Positions 22,534 through 32,261 of a DNA stretch of 64,000 nt are shown one piece after another (the stretch's first letter is position 1; each line of letters begins with the position of its first letter). Under the pieces are notes generated by a model. It was not told where the DNA came from. It worked only from the letters and a program-made list of their open reading frames with translations, and ran no database searches. Source of the DNA: Paenibacillus graminis (GTDB lineage: Bacteria > Bacillota > Bacilli > Paenibacillales > Paenibacillaceae); NCBI RefSeq assembly GCF_000758705.1, contig NZ_CP009287.1, forward strand, positions 5,642,001-5,706,000, written 5' to 3'. Position numbers and translations under genes: made by a program.

Positions 22534-23820
22534 TTAGCCTTCTACCCGATAGTGGCTCTTAATCCGGTGAATGACCTTAAGCTGCTCCAGATGCCGCATT
22601 ACTTTATTCATACTCGCCTTGCTGGCATTGTGCGTCACGATAATAATCTCCGCATCCGGATTATTCGGATTGGCTTGCTGCACCACGGAATCAAGGCTGA
22701 CATCATACTCCGCGAATACCTGTGTAATTTTTGCCAGTACACCGGCCTTATCATCAACATGCAGCAGCAGAAAATTCTTATAAAAGATGTCTTCGTCACG
22801 CTTAAGCTTCTTCTGTTTGTAAGGTACAATCTGCTTTAGCCCGTTAACGCCCAGCTTCAGGTTCTTAATAACGGCGACCAGATCCGCTACGATGGATGTA
22901 GCTGTAGGCATAGCGCCTGCTCCTGCACCATAGAACATCGTTTCTCCAACAGCCTGACCGTACACGTATACCGCATTATACACGCCGTTGACGGAAGCGA
23001 TCGGGTGACCGGTCCGGATCATTGTCGGCTGCACGCTGATGCTGAATTCATCCTCATGACTCTCGGCAATGCCCAGCAGCTTCATTTCGTATCCAAGCCT
23101 TTTGGCAAAAGCAATATCCTCCTTGCTCACTCCGGAAATGCCGCTGACACTGACATCACTCAGCTCCACATTGGTCCGGAAGCCAAGTGTGCCGAGAATA
23201 GCCATTTTGCGTGCTGCATCCAGCCCTTCGACGTCGGAGGTTGGGTCCGATTCGGCATATCCGAGTTCTTGCGCTTCCTTCAGCACATCATGATAGGATG
23301 CGCCTTCCTGACTCATTTTGCTCAGTATGTAATTAGTGGTTCCGTTTACGATGCCCATAATCTTCACGATTTTATCAGAGGAAAAGCCTTCGATCAGCGT
23401 GCGGATAATCGGAATGCCTCCAGCCACACTGGCCTCATAAAACACATCGCATTGCTTCTCCTGCGCCTTCGCCAGAATCTCCGAGCCATGCAGCGCCATC
23501 AAATCCTTGTTGGCCGTCACGATATGCTTGCCGCGTTCCAGCGCCTCCAGGATGTATTCCTTCGTTCCCGCGATTCCACCCATCACTTCTACAATGACGT
23601 CAATCTCCGGGTCACGGATGACGTCCCAGGGATCATCGGTGATTACGGCTGCATCCACTTCAATATCCCGGGGTTTCTCAGTATTCTTAACGGCAATGCG
23701 TTCAATGAGAATCGGGGAGCCCACCTGGCTGCTCAGATCCTCCTGATTTCCTTCCACGATACGGACTACTCCCGTACCTACTGTTCCCAGACCCAGCAAC
23801 CCCACTTTGACCGGCTTCAT
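22534..23820 (-). CDS. hom: Homoserine dehydrogenase
   Basis: 428 aa. NAD(P)-binding start VGLLGLGTVGTGVVRI, catalytic-domain motifs NGTTNYIL and YAESDPTSDVEGLDAARK, and a C-terminal ACT domain (about residues 350-428). Reduces aspartate semialdehyde to homoserine, the branch point to Thr and Met; the ACT domain normally gives feedback control. Confidence 0.97.
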   Translation of the reverse strand: MKPVKVGLLGLGTVGTGVVRIVEGNQEDLSSQVGSPILIERIAVKNTEKPRDIEVDAAVITDDPWDVIRDPEIDVIVEVMGGIAGTKEYILEALERGKHIVTANKDLMALHGSEILAKAQEKQCDVFYEASVAGGIPIIRTLIEGFSSDKIVKIMGIVNGTTNYILSKMSQEGASYHDVLKEAQELGYAESDPTSDVEGLDAARKMAILGTLGFRTNVELSDVSVSGISGVSKEDIAFAKRLGYEMKLLGIAESHEDEFSISVQPTMIRTGHPIASVNGVYNAVYVYGQAVGETMFYGAGAGAMPTATSIVADLVAVIKNLKLGVNGLKQIVPYKQKKLKRDEDIFYKNFLLLHVDDKAGVLAKITQVFAEYDVSLDSVVQQANPNNPDAEIIIVTHNASKASMNKVMRHLEQLKVIHRIKSHYRVEG

Positions 23821-23963
23821 TTGAATCCTCCTAAAAGTTTTGTGAGCATGACTTTCCTGAATTCGCTTCGAACAAAACTACATCGAAAGCATAAGCTTAA
23901 GTTTTATGAAGCTGTATTACTTGAAATAACTTAGAATGCAACTTCCTAAGTTGAGAAGCGTCA

Positions 23964-24401
23964 TTACCCTTGCCCGATAATCAAGGCCCGCTTCACTCCG
24001 GGAATCGCCTTCAGGCTGTCCAGCATGTCGCCCAGTTCTTCGTTTAAATGTGAAATTTCCACGGAGATAACCACATTGGCCCGCCCCTGCAAAGGAATAC
24101 TTTGGTGAATCGTCAGCACATTGGCGCCATGAACAGCAACGGATCCCAACACCTTGGACAGCATACCTGATTCATGCTCCAGATCAATGGAGATCGTTAC
24201 AATACGCTCTCGTTCCAGCTGATGGATTAAATGAATACCATCCTTGTATTTATAAAATGCACTACGGCTAAGCCCAACCTGTTCTACACCTTCATGTACC
24301 GTCTTGGCATCACCTGCCTCAAGCAGCTGTTTGACCTGCATGGTCTTCAATACAGCGTCAGGCAGTATATCCTCACGGACCAAATAATAGCGTTCTTTCA
24401 C
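23964..24401 (-). CDS. pheB: ACT domain-containing protein, PheB/UPF0735 family
   Basis: 145 aa starting with GTG at 24401 (MKERYYLVREDILPDA), with GAGG 7 nt upstream. A helix-turn-helix-like region (about 35-60, GLSRSAFYKYKDGI) is followed by an ACT domain (about 70-145, TISIDLEHESGMLSKVL). Length and layout match B. subtilis PheB, named for its neighbourhood with pheA; its biochemical role is not settled. Here it heads the hom-thrB-pheA-ilvE run, suggesting a ligand-sensing regulator of aromatic or aspartate-family synthesis. Confidence 0.88.
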   Translation of the reverse strand: MKERYYLVREDILPDAVLKTMQVKQLLEAGDAKTVHEGVEQVGLSRSAFYKYKDGIHLIHQLERERIVTISIDLEHESGMLSKVLGSVAVHGANVLTIHQSIPLQGRANVVISVEISHLNEELGDMLDSLKAIPGVKRALIIGQG

Positions 24402-24443
24402 GAACGTCCTCACCCCAAAGACTTTTGTGTTTACATAGTGGAC

Positions 24444-24473
24444 ATTATACGGGATGACCGCTGTAGATTGCAA
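24444..24473 (-). promoter_or_regulatory. Sigma-A promoter before pheB
   Basis: Minus strand -35 TTGCAA (24473-24468), 18-nt spacer, perfect -10 TATAAT (24449-24444). It probably drives pheB and the downstream hom-thrB-pheA-ilvE genes. Confidence 0.75.
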
Positions 24474-24503
24474 TAACTTTTCACTTACTGAGCAGAAATA
24501 CAG

Positions 24504-24529
24504 CAAAACCCCCGTACATCCGGGGGTAA
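24504..24529 (-). terminator. Terminator after the broken zinc-ribbon gene
   Basis: ACCCCCG and CGGGGGT enclose a 6-nt loop, followed by TTTT on the minus strand. Confidence 0.75.
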
Positions 24530-24553
24530 TCCTTTTAATGCACTATTGTCTGA

Positions 24554-25299
24554 TCAGCTATAGGCTATTGTGGTTCCGCAGTAATCACAATTCTTCGCCT
24601 GGCCGGGCGAAACGGTATTTTGCGCTCCGCAGCCCGGGCAGCGGACAGATTTAGGCAATTGCGGCGGTGACGGTGCTGCCGGCTGCGGGACAGGCTGTGC
24701 CTGCCCGCCGGTTGAACCGAGGAGAGAAGATAAGCCTTCCCGAAAAAGCTCCTAAGGTACCGTTGCAGCGCGCCCTTCAATCATAACCAGACCAGCAGAT
24801 AACGCACCGTGACTTTGAAGATACAGGAGATCCCGGCGCACATCACTTTCACTTTGTCCGGTCTGTTCGGAAAGATTGCCGAGGTAGCGTATGCCGCCAT
24901 CATTGATCAGCTGCACATAGGCGTTGGCCAGCTGCGAAAATTTGAACCTGGCCTTAGCCGCGCTGGCAGCGAAGCCGGAAGCAGGGAGCAGCAGAAACAC
25001 CGCAACCAGTACCAGCATAAAAATAAAGGTAACTGTATCGATAGGCTCCAAAGTTACCGTGTACATCACAAATACCATCATCTGTACAAAGCCGCCCATA
25101 AAAACATGGTATAACAGACTGATGTTGACTGGTTTTCGGTAATTTTTAAAGTGGCTGCCCATAAAACGCACTAAGGCAAGAATCAGCCCCAGCGGCATAA
25201 GAGGTAACTCATGATGATAATCGCATAATCAAATGTCGTCCGGTCATATTTTGGCAAGCGGAGCATGTCCTGCCCCTCTTCTCCAGTCAACATATTCAT
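24554..25299 (-). pseudogene. Membrane protein with C-terminal zinc ribbon, broken by a frameshift and an amber codon
   Basis: Translation begins well (AGGAGG, ATG at 25299, MNMLTGEEGQDML) but shifts frame near 25199, where one base appears lost just before MPLGLILALV. That second frame runs through two membrane segments and a helical domain to an in-frame TAG at 24752. Beyond the TAG, in the same frame, follow a Pro-rich linker and a zinc ribbon (CPGCGAQN...CDYCGTT) ending at 24554. Joined, the parts give a coherent protein of about 247 aa, so I read it as a degraded gene. Sequencing error is possible, but two independent lesions are involved. Confidence 0.75.
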
Positions 25300-25313
25300 G
25301 TAGTGCAATCCTC

Positions 25314-26059
25314 CTATTTCAGTGCCGCAAGCTCCTGGTTACGCCGCTGAAGCGTGCCGGCAATACTCTCGGCCAAGCCTTCCGTCTGTTCTTTCCAGTC
25401 TGCCGGGGGTTCCTGCAACACAAGCAGCAGTGCTACATGATCATGCAGCAGGGAGATCTGCTGGCTGATGATATCCTCCGTCTCATACATTGCCGGGTCT
25501 GATATGGGGTCGCTGTACTTGAATTGTTCTTCCAGATCCATGAGCAGCTGTTTCAATTCTTCGGCCCCCGGGTTATTCCAGGTCCGGGCGGCCGTTTCAA
25601 TTTCATTTATCTCCATCAGATGAAGGCGGAGACTTCGGCTGGCATCAGCCGTTCTCTGCTCCTGGACCCCGGCATTCCACCCATACAGCCCAATCTCCCC
25701 CAGCGCTATGGCACTCAGGATCAGCACGATCAACTGCCCCCAGCATACCAGTAAGGCCGCAGCGCCAGCATCCAGTCCAGCACAATTGCCGAAAAGAAGA
25801 CTACTGCCGTATACACGGCCATAATTAAAGCCCCGCTCAAGAGGACTGGCGGAGTCCGCTTGGCGGTCCCGGCCGTCCGCAGCCAGAACAGGCTATAGGC
25901 ATAGACTGCACTTTCTGCAGTAAGCAGGGCAATCATGGATACCACTGTACGGAATACAGAATCAGCTAAACCCAGCATAACCAGGGACAATAACGTGAGC
26001 ATGACAACTGCGGCGTAAACCCCTGTAAACCAACTGGCATATTTTCTATTTCTATTCAT
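25314..26059 (-). pseudogene. Multi-span membrane protein split by a frameshift in a G run
   Basis: The first part (ATG at 26059, AAGGAG upstream) has four membrane segments over 109 codons and stops right after YWYAGGS. The next frame continues with another membrane segment (LIVLILSAIALG) and an acidic, coiled-coil-like domain of about 130 residues to 25314. That second part has no start signal except a TTG. Adding one G to the five-base run at 25737-25741 would fuse the parts into one protein of about 248 aa. Family not recognised. It sits between two other damaged genes. Confidence 0.7.
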
Positions 26060-26071
26060 GATACGCTCCTT

Positions 26072-26481
26072 TTATCCGGCCCTTGTTCCACATTCCGGAC
26101 AAAACTTCTGACCCGGCTGCAGCACATGTCCACAACCTGCACAGGGTATAATCACACTGGTTCCGCATGTGGACAGAACTTGGCACCGGGCACGACCTGC
26201 TCCCCGCAACTCCGGCAAGACGCGGTGTCAGCTGAAGTGCTTTCTGCCTGCGGTTGCTGAAAGCTGCGGCCGCAGCCGCTGCAGAAACGGGCCTCAGCAG
26301 AATTGCCAATGCCGCAGCCTGGACATGCCTTAGCCGTGCTGCCCGCTGCAGAAGTCCCGCCATCCATGATGATGCCTCTGGTCATCCGGTTCATCATCTC
26401 GGAAGCCGGTCCGGCAAATCCAAGCCCCATTCCAAGACCCAAGCCTGTATTCATCATACCGGCACCTTCAATGATTGCCAT
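26072..26481 (-). pseudogene. Gly/Met-rich double zinc-ribbon protein, frameshifted
   Basis: Starts MAIIEGAGMMNTGLGLGMG, which resembles the Gly/Met-rich tail of SPFH-zinc-ribbon proteins (YdjI-like), followed by ribbons CPGCG...CSGCG and CRSCG...CPH. The frame breaks near 26168, where CPHCG would be expected; one base inserted restores CPHCGTSVIIPCAGCG...CPECGT and a stop at 26072. The SPFH domain itself is absent, so this may already be a truncated relative. It is the first gene of the damaged three-gene cluster. Confidence 0.65.
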
Positions 26482-26593
26482 CTGCCTATCCTTCTTTCCT
26501 GATCATAGGTATGTAGTTTATATATCGGTTGTTGACTTGGAAATTTCCCTACTTAATTGTATACGACTCAGGCATAATTTGGGTTCTTTTTGC

Positions 26594-26645
26594 AAAAAAA
26601 CACCGACCATGCCCTCCCTTATCCGGGAAAGCATAGTCGGCGGTT
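26594..26645 (-). terminator. Terminator after obg
   Basis: A long hairpin (CCGACTATGCTTTCCC with GGGAGGGCATGGTCGG) is followed by seven T on the minus strand, 24 nt past the obg stop. Confidence 0.9.
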
Positions 26646-26668
26646 GGTTCAGTTTCAAATCAGCAGCA

Positions 26669-27979
26669 TCAATAATAACTGCTGTTCTCTACAAACTCGA
26701 ATTCGAAATCAGCGATCCGGACAATAGTCCCTTCCACAGCACCACGTTTGCGCAGTTCGGCGTCTACACCCATGTGGCGCAGTGTGCGCGCGAGCTTAAG
26801 TATGGCATCATGTGTACTGAGCTGCATCCGCTTCAGCATCCGCTCAATCCGCGGGCTGCTGACCACAAAGGCATCGTTGTCCCGCGTAATGGTGAAGGAG
26901 TTGTCCTCTTCTGCCTCGAGCTTGTATACCTTGCGTTCTTTGGTCTCTGCTACTTCTTCCACAACCGGCGCCACCGGGATGCTGTCGAGAATATCCGTCG
27001 CCCGGTATAGCAGTTCCTGCACTCCCTGACGGGTAAGTGAAGAAATCGGCATAATTTCCAGATCGGGCCGAAGCTCCGCTACCTTCTCGCGGAAAGCAGC
27101 CAGATTCGCCTCCGATTCAGGCATATCCATCTTGTTGGCTGCTACGATCTGCGGACGGTCAATGAGACCGGCATTATACTGCCTCAGTTCGTCATTAATC
27201 TTCACCCAATCCTCAAAGGGATCGCGCCCTTCGGACCCGGACATGTCCACAACATGGATGATAATCCGGGTGCGTTCCACATGACGCAGGAATTCATGCC
27301 CCAGACCTACGCCCTCACTTGCTCCTTCAATAAGTCCAGGCAGATCGGCCATGACAAAGCTGCGGCCATCTCCTACATCCACTACACCTAAATTCGGAGT
27401 AATGGTTGTGAAGTGGTACGCGCCGATCTTCGGCTGTGCAGCGGAAACGACAGAGAGCAGTGTGGATTTGCCCACGCTTGGAAAGCCCACAAGCCCCACA
27501 TCCGCCATCACCTTCAGCTCCATCACGATATAGCGTTCCTGGCCCTCTTCCCCATTCTCCGCCAATTCAGGAGCAGTATTTGCCGCTGTGGCAAAGCGCG
27601 TATTTCCCCGGCCGCCCCGGCCGCCGCGCGCAACCACGACCTGCTGGCCGTGACGGGTCATGTCGGCAATTATTTCTTTGGTATCATCATCGATCAATAC
27701 GGTTCCCGGAGGAATGCGTACGATCATGTGCTCAGCGTTCGCCCCGTGCTGGCTTTTGTTACGCCCTTTCACTCCGCGCTCTGCCTTGAAATGGCGCTGA
27801 TAACGGAAATCCATCAGTGTGCGCAAGCCTTCATCCACACGGAAGATCACGTCTCCCCCACGTCCGCCGTCACCACCGGCCGGCCCGCCTTCGGGGACAT
27901 ATTTCTCCCGGCGAAAAGCCACCAGACCATCGCCGCCGTCGCCGCCTTTTACATAAATCTTAGCTTTATCTACGAACAT
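26669..27979 (-). CDS. obgE: GTPase Obg (CgtA)
   Basis: 436 aa. The glycine-rich Obg domain (1-158, with [22 protein letters not shown]) is followed by the G domain with G1 [10 protein letters not shown]3 DLPGLIEGA and NKMD, and a C-terminal OCT domain (about 345-436). Essential ribosome-associated GTPase involved in 50S maturation and, in Bacillus, in the stress response and sporulation onset. It follows spo0B by 15 nt, the same pairing as in B. subtilis. Confidence 0.98.
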   Translation of the reverse strand: MFVDKAKIYVKGGDGGDGLVAFRREKYVPEGGPAGGDGGRGGDVIFRVDEGLRTLMDFRYQRHFKAERGVKGRNKSQHGANAEHMIVRIPPGTVLIDDDTKEIIADMTRHGQQVVVARGGRGGRGNTRFATAANTAPELAENGEEGQERYIVMELKVMADVGLVGFPSVGKSTLLSVVSAAQPKIGAYHFTTITPNLGVVDVGDGRSFVMADLPGLIEGASEGVGLGHEFLRHVERTRIIIHVVDMSGSEGRDPFEDWVKINDELRQYNAGLIDRPQIVAANKMDMPESEANLAAFREKVAELRPDLEIMPISSLTRQGVQELLYRATDILDSIPVAPVVEEVAETKERKVYKLEAEEDNSFTITRDNDAFVVSSPRIERMLKRMQLSTHDAILKLARTLRHMGVDAELRKRGAVEGTIVRIADFEFEFVENSSYY

Positions 27980-27994
27980 TCATGTTCACCTTCC

Positions 27995-28735
27995 TTACAT
28001 TCCCAGAGGCAGCCGAAGCTCAACATTGGGATTCCCCCGTCCAGGCTGCTCTGCTTTGATAATTTTCCCCTGCACTATATTATAAATTTGCCCCTGCAGC
28101 AGCTCGGGATCGCCATGATCACCCTCGCTTTCGAAAGAGATCAGAATGTCTCCTCCATCCTGTGCAAAACCGAGCAGAAGCTTCCGTGTATCGCCCTCCG
28201 GGGCGAGTCCGCTGTACTGATAAGCCCTCACCGTCTGCATGATCACCTGTGTCAGCTCTTCTCCCGTATCCGGGCTGAGCTTGTTCTCCAGCTGCAGTCC
28301 TTCTTCGACCTGCACTTCAAGCTCCAGGCTGCTTCTTAAGGTGCGGAAAGACTGCAAATAGAATACAAGCGAAGGAATGCCGAGCTTAGCGATCCGGCTG
28401 TCCAAGGCAATCCGCTCCTTTATTCTTCCCACACACTCCAAGGATTTATCAGGCTTGCCGAGCTGGATATATCCGTAAAGCACCTGCAGATCATTCATCC
28501 AGTCATGACGATGATGATTGAGTGTCCGGTTCGCCGCCTGCTGTAAAGTCTTCTCCTGTAGGCGCAGCTCCTCTTCAAAATGACGCCGGTTGTAAAAAAA
28601 GCTGTAAGCAAGCACTGCAGCTACCCATACGGCAAGCAGCAGGAATGTCAAAAGGGAAGTGTGCCAATACAAGAGACCTAAAGGAAGCATTACGGATAAC
28701 ATGACTGCCCAGATCAACCATTTCCAGGATTTCAT
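27995..28735 (-). CDS. spo0B: Spo0B-like sporulation phosphotransferase with N-terminal membrane anchor
   Basis: 246 aa. The phospho-accepting His lies in HHRHDWMNDLQVLYGYIQL (about residues 83-100), the Spo0B H-box. A C-terminal degenerate ATPase-like domain follows. Spo0B relays phosphate from Spo0F to Spo0A in the sporulation phosphorelay. Two N-terminal membrane segments (about residues 5-55) are present, unlike the soluble 192-aa B. subtilis protein. The ATG at 28735 follows GGGGAG. Position directly upstream of obg supports the call. Confidence 0.85.
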   Translation of the reverse strand: MKSWKWLIWAVMLSVMLPLGLLYWHTSLLTFLLLAVWVAAVLAYSFFYNRRHFEEELRLQEKTLQQAANRTLNHHRHDWMNDLQVLYGYIQLGKPDKSLECVGRIKERIALDSRIAKLGIPSLVFYLQSFRTLRSSLELEVQVEEGLQLENKLSPDTGEELTQVIMQTVRAYQYSGLAPEGDTRKLLLGFAQDGGDILISFESEGDHGDPELLQGQIYNIVQGKIIKAEQPGRGNPNVELRLPLGM

Positions 28736-28857
28736 TCTTTCTCCCCGTTCCTCAGTTCGCAAAATTCATGCCCATTCAACTGTTTCTCTTCACTGATAAT
28801 TACCATTTTCCAGTATAACACAGGCTTTCTCGGCAATCACCAGCATTTATTATTCCT

Positions 28858-28893
28858 GAAAAAAAGCCCCCGGCACTCATGCCGGAGGCTTCT
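28858..28893 (-). terminator. Terminator after rpmA
   Basis: AGCCTCCGGCAT and GTGCCGGGGGCT pair, followed by seven T on the minus strand. An extended -10 (TGTTATACT, about 28811-28819) just downstream may start spo0B-obg transcription. Confidence 0.88.
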
Positions 28894-28917
28894 ACCTGCA
28901 ATTTGATTTCCGAAAGC

Positions 28918-29229
28918 TTACGCTTCCAGTGCCGCTGCTACCGGAGCGACATCAACCGGGTACACGCTCACTTTTTTGCGATCGCGTCCCCAACGTTCGA
29001 ACTTCACTACACCATCAACCAGAGCAAACAAGGTATCATCTTTACCGATGCCTACGTTTGTGCCCGGGTGGATTTTGGTTCCGCGTTGACGAACCAGGAT
29101 GTTGCCGCCGGTAACTGCTTGACCGTCAGCACGTTTCACGCCAAGACGTTTGGAATGGGAGTCACGTCCGTTTTTTGTGGAACCTACACCCTTTTTCGAT
29201 GCGAAAAATTGAAGATCCAATTTCAACAT
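28918..29229 (-). CDS. rpmA: 50S ribosomal protein L27 (bL27)
   Basis: 103 aa. The N-terminus [20 protein letters not shown] carries the Firmicute extension that Prp removes between F and A, exposing the end that reaches the peptidyl transferase centre. The ATG at 29229 follows GGAGG. The neighbour prp encodes the processing protease. Confidence 0.98.
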   Translation of the reverse strand: MLKLDLQFFASKKGVGSTKNGRDSHSKRLGVKRADGQAVTGGNILVRQRGTKIHPGTNVGIGKDDTLFALVDGVVKFERWGRDRKKVSVYPVDVAPVAAALEA

Positions 29230-29247
29230 GTTGGTCAACCTCCTTCT

Positions 29248-29583
29248 TCAAATAATGACTTGCTGTATCTTAATATACTTCCCGTATGATTCTGCAATAT
29301 TGCCGAGCATCACGACCATCGATTCCAGCAGGAGCTGGATCTTGGCTGAAACCTCAGGATCCTCTACCGGAACCAGAGTTCCGCTTAGAAAACCATCGTC
29401 TATCGAGGTGTCCAGAACTACTCCAGTCAGCTCTTCAATCGAATTCACCGTTCCAAATGTAACTGTGGAAACACCGGCGCATACGATATCCCAGCCTTTC
29501 CTTGCGTATTCCGCATGCCCTTTTACAGCAAAACCGACAATCGCACCCTGAGCAGAAACCCGAGTAATCCGCACGTTAATCAT
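29248..29583 (-). CDS. prp: Ribosomal-processing cysteine protease Prp
   Basis: 111 aa (YsxB family). Catalytic residues are visible: His23 in VKGHAEYA and Cys35 in WDIVCAGVS. Cleaves the N-terminal extension of L27. Lies between rplU and rpmA, the conserved order, with 12- and 18-nt gaps. Confidence 0.95.
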   Translation of the reverse strand: MINVRITRVSAQGAIVGFAVKGHAEYARKGWDIVCAGVSTVTFGTVNSIEELTGVVLDTSIDDGFLSGTLVPVEDPEVSAKIQLLLESMVVMLGNIAESYGKYIKIQQVII

Positions 29584-29595
29584 TAACGCACCTTC

Positions 29596-29907
29596 TTACG
29601 CTTGAATCTTCTCGATTGTTACTTTGGTGTACGGTTGACGATGACCTTGTTTCTTGTGGTAGTTCTTCTTCGGTTTGTATTTGAAAACTACAACCTTCTG
29701 ACCCTTACCATGCTTCTCGACTTTAGCTGTTACAGACGCGCCGCTTACCAGCGGAGTTCCTGCAGTCAGACCGCCATCGTTGGAAACAGCCAATACACGG
29801 TCAAACGTTACGCTTGCGCCGTCTTCAGCATCCAGCTTCTCAATGAACAATACGTCGCCTTCTTGGACTTTGTATTGTTTACCGCCAGTTTCGATAATTG
29901 CATACAT
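29596..29907 (-). CDS. rplU: 50S ribosomal protein L21 (bL21)
   Basis: 103 aa, [20 protein letters not shown] start and [19 protein letters not shown] near the end, both diagnostic of L21. First gene of rplU-prp-rpmA; AGGAGG 8 nt before the ATG. Confidence 0.98.
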   Translation of the reverse strand: MYAIIETGGKQYKVQEGDVLFIEKLDAEDGASVTFDRVLAVSNDGGLTAGTPLVSGASVTAKVEKHGKGQKVVVFKYKPKKNYHKKQGHRQPYTKVTIEKIQA

Positions 29908-30040
29908 TGTACTTGCACCTCCTCATGTCTCAGACTCGCCTAGTCTAGGTGGCAAATTCCCGGAGGAACCGCGCTTATGTACCCGATCGGAGCGGTTGCA
30001 GCATGTGCAGGATTAGAACAACCAAACACATACTTGAAGA
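29908..30040 (-). promoter_or_regulatory. Probable L21 leader of the rplU operon
   Basis: The untranslated region contains nested complementary segments (for example GCCACCTAGACTAGGCGAGT) ahead of the rplU ribosome binding site. A structured L21 leader is known upstream of rplU in Bacillales; here it is inferred from position and local pairing, without a covariance-model check. Confidence 0.45.
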
Positions 30041-30109
30041 TAATATCACACATATTATGTTCAGTCAATGGCAGAGAAAAACTAAAACGGGCTCCTGTAA
30101 TACCAGGCG

Positions 30110-31351
30110 CTATTCCAGCCACGCGCCGACTTTGCCCGTGCCTCCGCAGCATTGGCAAATCACCGGGGCAAAGCCCGCTGAGTCATGTCTGGCCTTCTTG
30201 CGGGTCATCTCCAGCAGCCCCAGATGGGTCCACCCAAGAATATGCGTTTGTGTGCGGTCGCGGCTGATGACTCTCTCCAGGCGTTCCGTAACCATCTTCC
30301 GGTGCTCTTCACGCTGCATATCAATAAAATCAATGATAATAATGCCTCCCGTATCCCGCAAGCGGATCAGACGTCCAATTTCCTCCGCCGCCAGCAGATT
30401 TGTGCGCGTTACCGTCTCCTCCAGTGAAGTTCCGCCCGTGTATTGCGCAGTGTTGACGTCAATGACGGTGAGGGCCTCCGTCTCATCCCAGATCAGCGTT
30501 GCCCCGCCCTCCAGGGTGAGCTTGCGTCCGAAGCTTCGATGAAGCTGCTCCTGCACCCCGTACGCGGCAAGGATCGACTCCTGTCCTTGATAAAAGCGGA
30601 CGGGCTTGTACTTCCCAGGAGCCATATCGTTTAGAAAAGCCTCCGCTTCCCGGACCGCCTTCGCCGAGTCAATCATCAGCTCATCCTGCTGCGGATTGAA
30701 GGCATCCCTGATGAATCGCTGGACAATGCTGAGATCCGAGTGAAGCAGAGCCGGTGCTGTACTCTCCTGCGCCCGGCGGGTAATCATTTCCCATTGGGAG
30801 CGGAGGAAGGAAAGGTCGCCTTCCACAGCTTCCACCGGTTCATCCTCCGAGACGGTCCGCATAATAATTCCTTCTTCCTGCCGCCGCAGACGCTCGCCAA
30901 TGGCCTTCAGCCGGGCACGTTCAGATTCACGGCTGATTTTTTTGGATACGCCGACATAATCTGCAAAGGGCATGTACACCATCCATCGTCCCGGAAGCGT
31001 ATAGTGGGTTGTTACACGGGCACCCTTGCCGCCCCGCGGCTCTTTTCTCACCTGGACCACTATTTCCTGGCCGGGCTGCAGCAGCGTCTCGATGGAAGGT
31101 TTCACCTCCGGCTGTCGCTCCAGATGGGGATGCAGCACATCATCAACATATAAAAAAGCGTTCTTCTTCTGCCCGATATCAACAAAAGCCGCCTGCATGC
31201 CCGGCAACACATTCATGACCCGTCCTTTGTAATAACTGCCGACCAGCCCTTGCTGCTGATCACGTTCGGCTGCATATTCGACCAGACTCCCATTGTCCAG
31301 AAGGGCCATCCGGGTAACACGCTGTGTGCAGTGAACGATCATTTGCTTCAT
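30110..31351 (-). CDS. rng: Ribonuclease G/E family protein
   Basis: 413 aa. S1-like domain at about residues 35-120 (GLVGSYYKGRVMNVLPGMQAAFVDIG), then the RNase E/G catalytic core with Mg-binding acidic residues in TVIDVNTAQYTGG and IIIDFIDM, and the zinc-link-like CQCCGGTG near the end. RNase G trims rRNA 5' ends and degrades mRNA. Conserved neighbour of rplU. Confidence 0.93.
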   Translation of the reverse strand: MKQMIVHCTQRVTRMALLDNGSLVEYAAERDQQQGLVGSYYKGRVMNVLPGMQAAFVDIGQKKNAFLYVDDVLHPHLERQPEVKPSIETLLQPGQEIVVQVRKEPRGGKGARVTTHYTLPGRWMVYMPFADYVGVSKKISRESERARLKAIGERLRRQEEGIIMRTVSEDEPVEAVEGDLSFLRSQWEMITRRAQESTAPALLHSDLSIVQRFIRDAFNPQQDELMIDSAKAVREAEAFLNDMAPGKYKPVRFYQGQESILAAYGVQEQLHRSFGRKLTLEGGATLIWDETEALTVIDVNTAQYTGGTSLEETVTRTNLLAAEEIGRLIRLRDTGGIIIIDFIDMQREEHRKMVTERLERVISRDRTQTHILGWTHLGLLEMTRKKARHDSAGFAPVICQCCGGTGKVGAWLE

Positions 31352-31418
31352 GACTTCACCTCTGGTTTCAATCGATCTTTCTCCGTCATCTTAGCAGCGG
31401 GATGGTTCAAGTCCATAT

Positions 31419-32261
31419 TTACATTCCAAAATAAGAAGAGATCAGCTTCTGCTCCGGTACAACGGCCACGATGCTCTTATCCTCATTCATCACATAGATA
31501 AAATGATACTGGTTACGTTTAAATAGACGCAATATATCATCCAAAGGTTTCGCAGAAAAGGCAACAATTGGACGCGCAGCACTTCCCGATTGCTGGTAGC
31601 GTTCATATACAGCTTCTCTGTTCATCAAAAAGGAAACGAAGCGGTAAGGCAAATTACGCTGGTCCGTAAGGTTCGAATAGAGAAGAAAAGCCCCGATCAT
31701 CAACAGGTTCAGCCGGAGCCCTCCACCTGTGCCGAGCGGCAGCATTGCATACCCGACCATCAGCACACTCGCCGCGATGCTCACTCTGCCGCACCATAGC
31801 AAAGTGGCATAGTAGGGAAGCAGCAGACTAAGCATCGCCTGAAAGATTTTGCCGCCATCCAGAGGGAGGACAGGCAGAAGATTAAATAATGCGATAATCG
31901 CATTGGCCTGTATAAAATAATCCAGAAACCTACTAGCGCCATATCCGGTCTGCTGGAGTCCGTAGGCCATAACGATCAGCAGCACATTCTGCAGCGGTCC
32001 GGCTATAGCGATGCCTATCTCCCGGACAGCGGTCAGACGCCCATGATCCTCCATCACGGCTACCCCTCCGAAAGGCAGCAGCTGCACCGATTTTACATGA
32101 ACCCCGCAAAGCAGCGCTGCACAGACATGTCCCATTTCGTGAATGAACACAATTGTGAACAGCGTCAGCAGTTCCAGAAACTGGCCTGTGACCACAGAGA
32201 GCAGCATGATCAGAACAAACAGCGGGTGCAGCGACAGCTCGATACCCCTGATCCTAATCAA
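31419..32261 (-). CDS. spoIVFB: Stage IV sporulation protein FB, M50 intramembrane metalloprotease
   Basis: About 280 aa. Site-2 protease signatures: HEMGH (zinc ligands and catalytic Glu) in the second membrane segment and NLLPVLPLDGGK with the third ligand Asp. A C-terminal CBS-like region follows. In Bacillus SpoIVFB cleaves pro-sigma-K in the outer forespore membrane. The start is uncertain: I prefer the TTG at 32261, which overlaps the end of spoIVFA by 8 nt; an upstream TTG at 32285 lacks a ribosome site. Confidence 0.92.
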   Translation of the reverse strand: MIRIRGIELSLHPLFVLIMLLSVVTGQFLELLTLFTIVFIHEMGHVCAALLCGVHVKSVQLLPFGGVAVMEDHGRLTAVREIGIAIAGPLQNVLLIVMAYGLQQTGYGASRFLDYFIQANAIIALFNLLPVLPLDGGKIFQAMLSLLLPYYATLLWCGRVSIAASVLMVGYAMLPLGTGGGLRLNLLMIGAFLLYSNLTDQRNLPYRFVSFLMNREAVYERYQQSGSAARPIVAFSAKPLDDILRLFKRNQYHFIYVMNEDKSIVAVVPEQKLISSYFGM

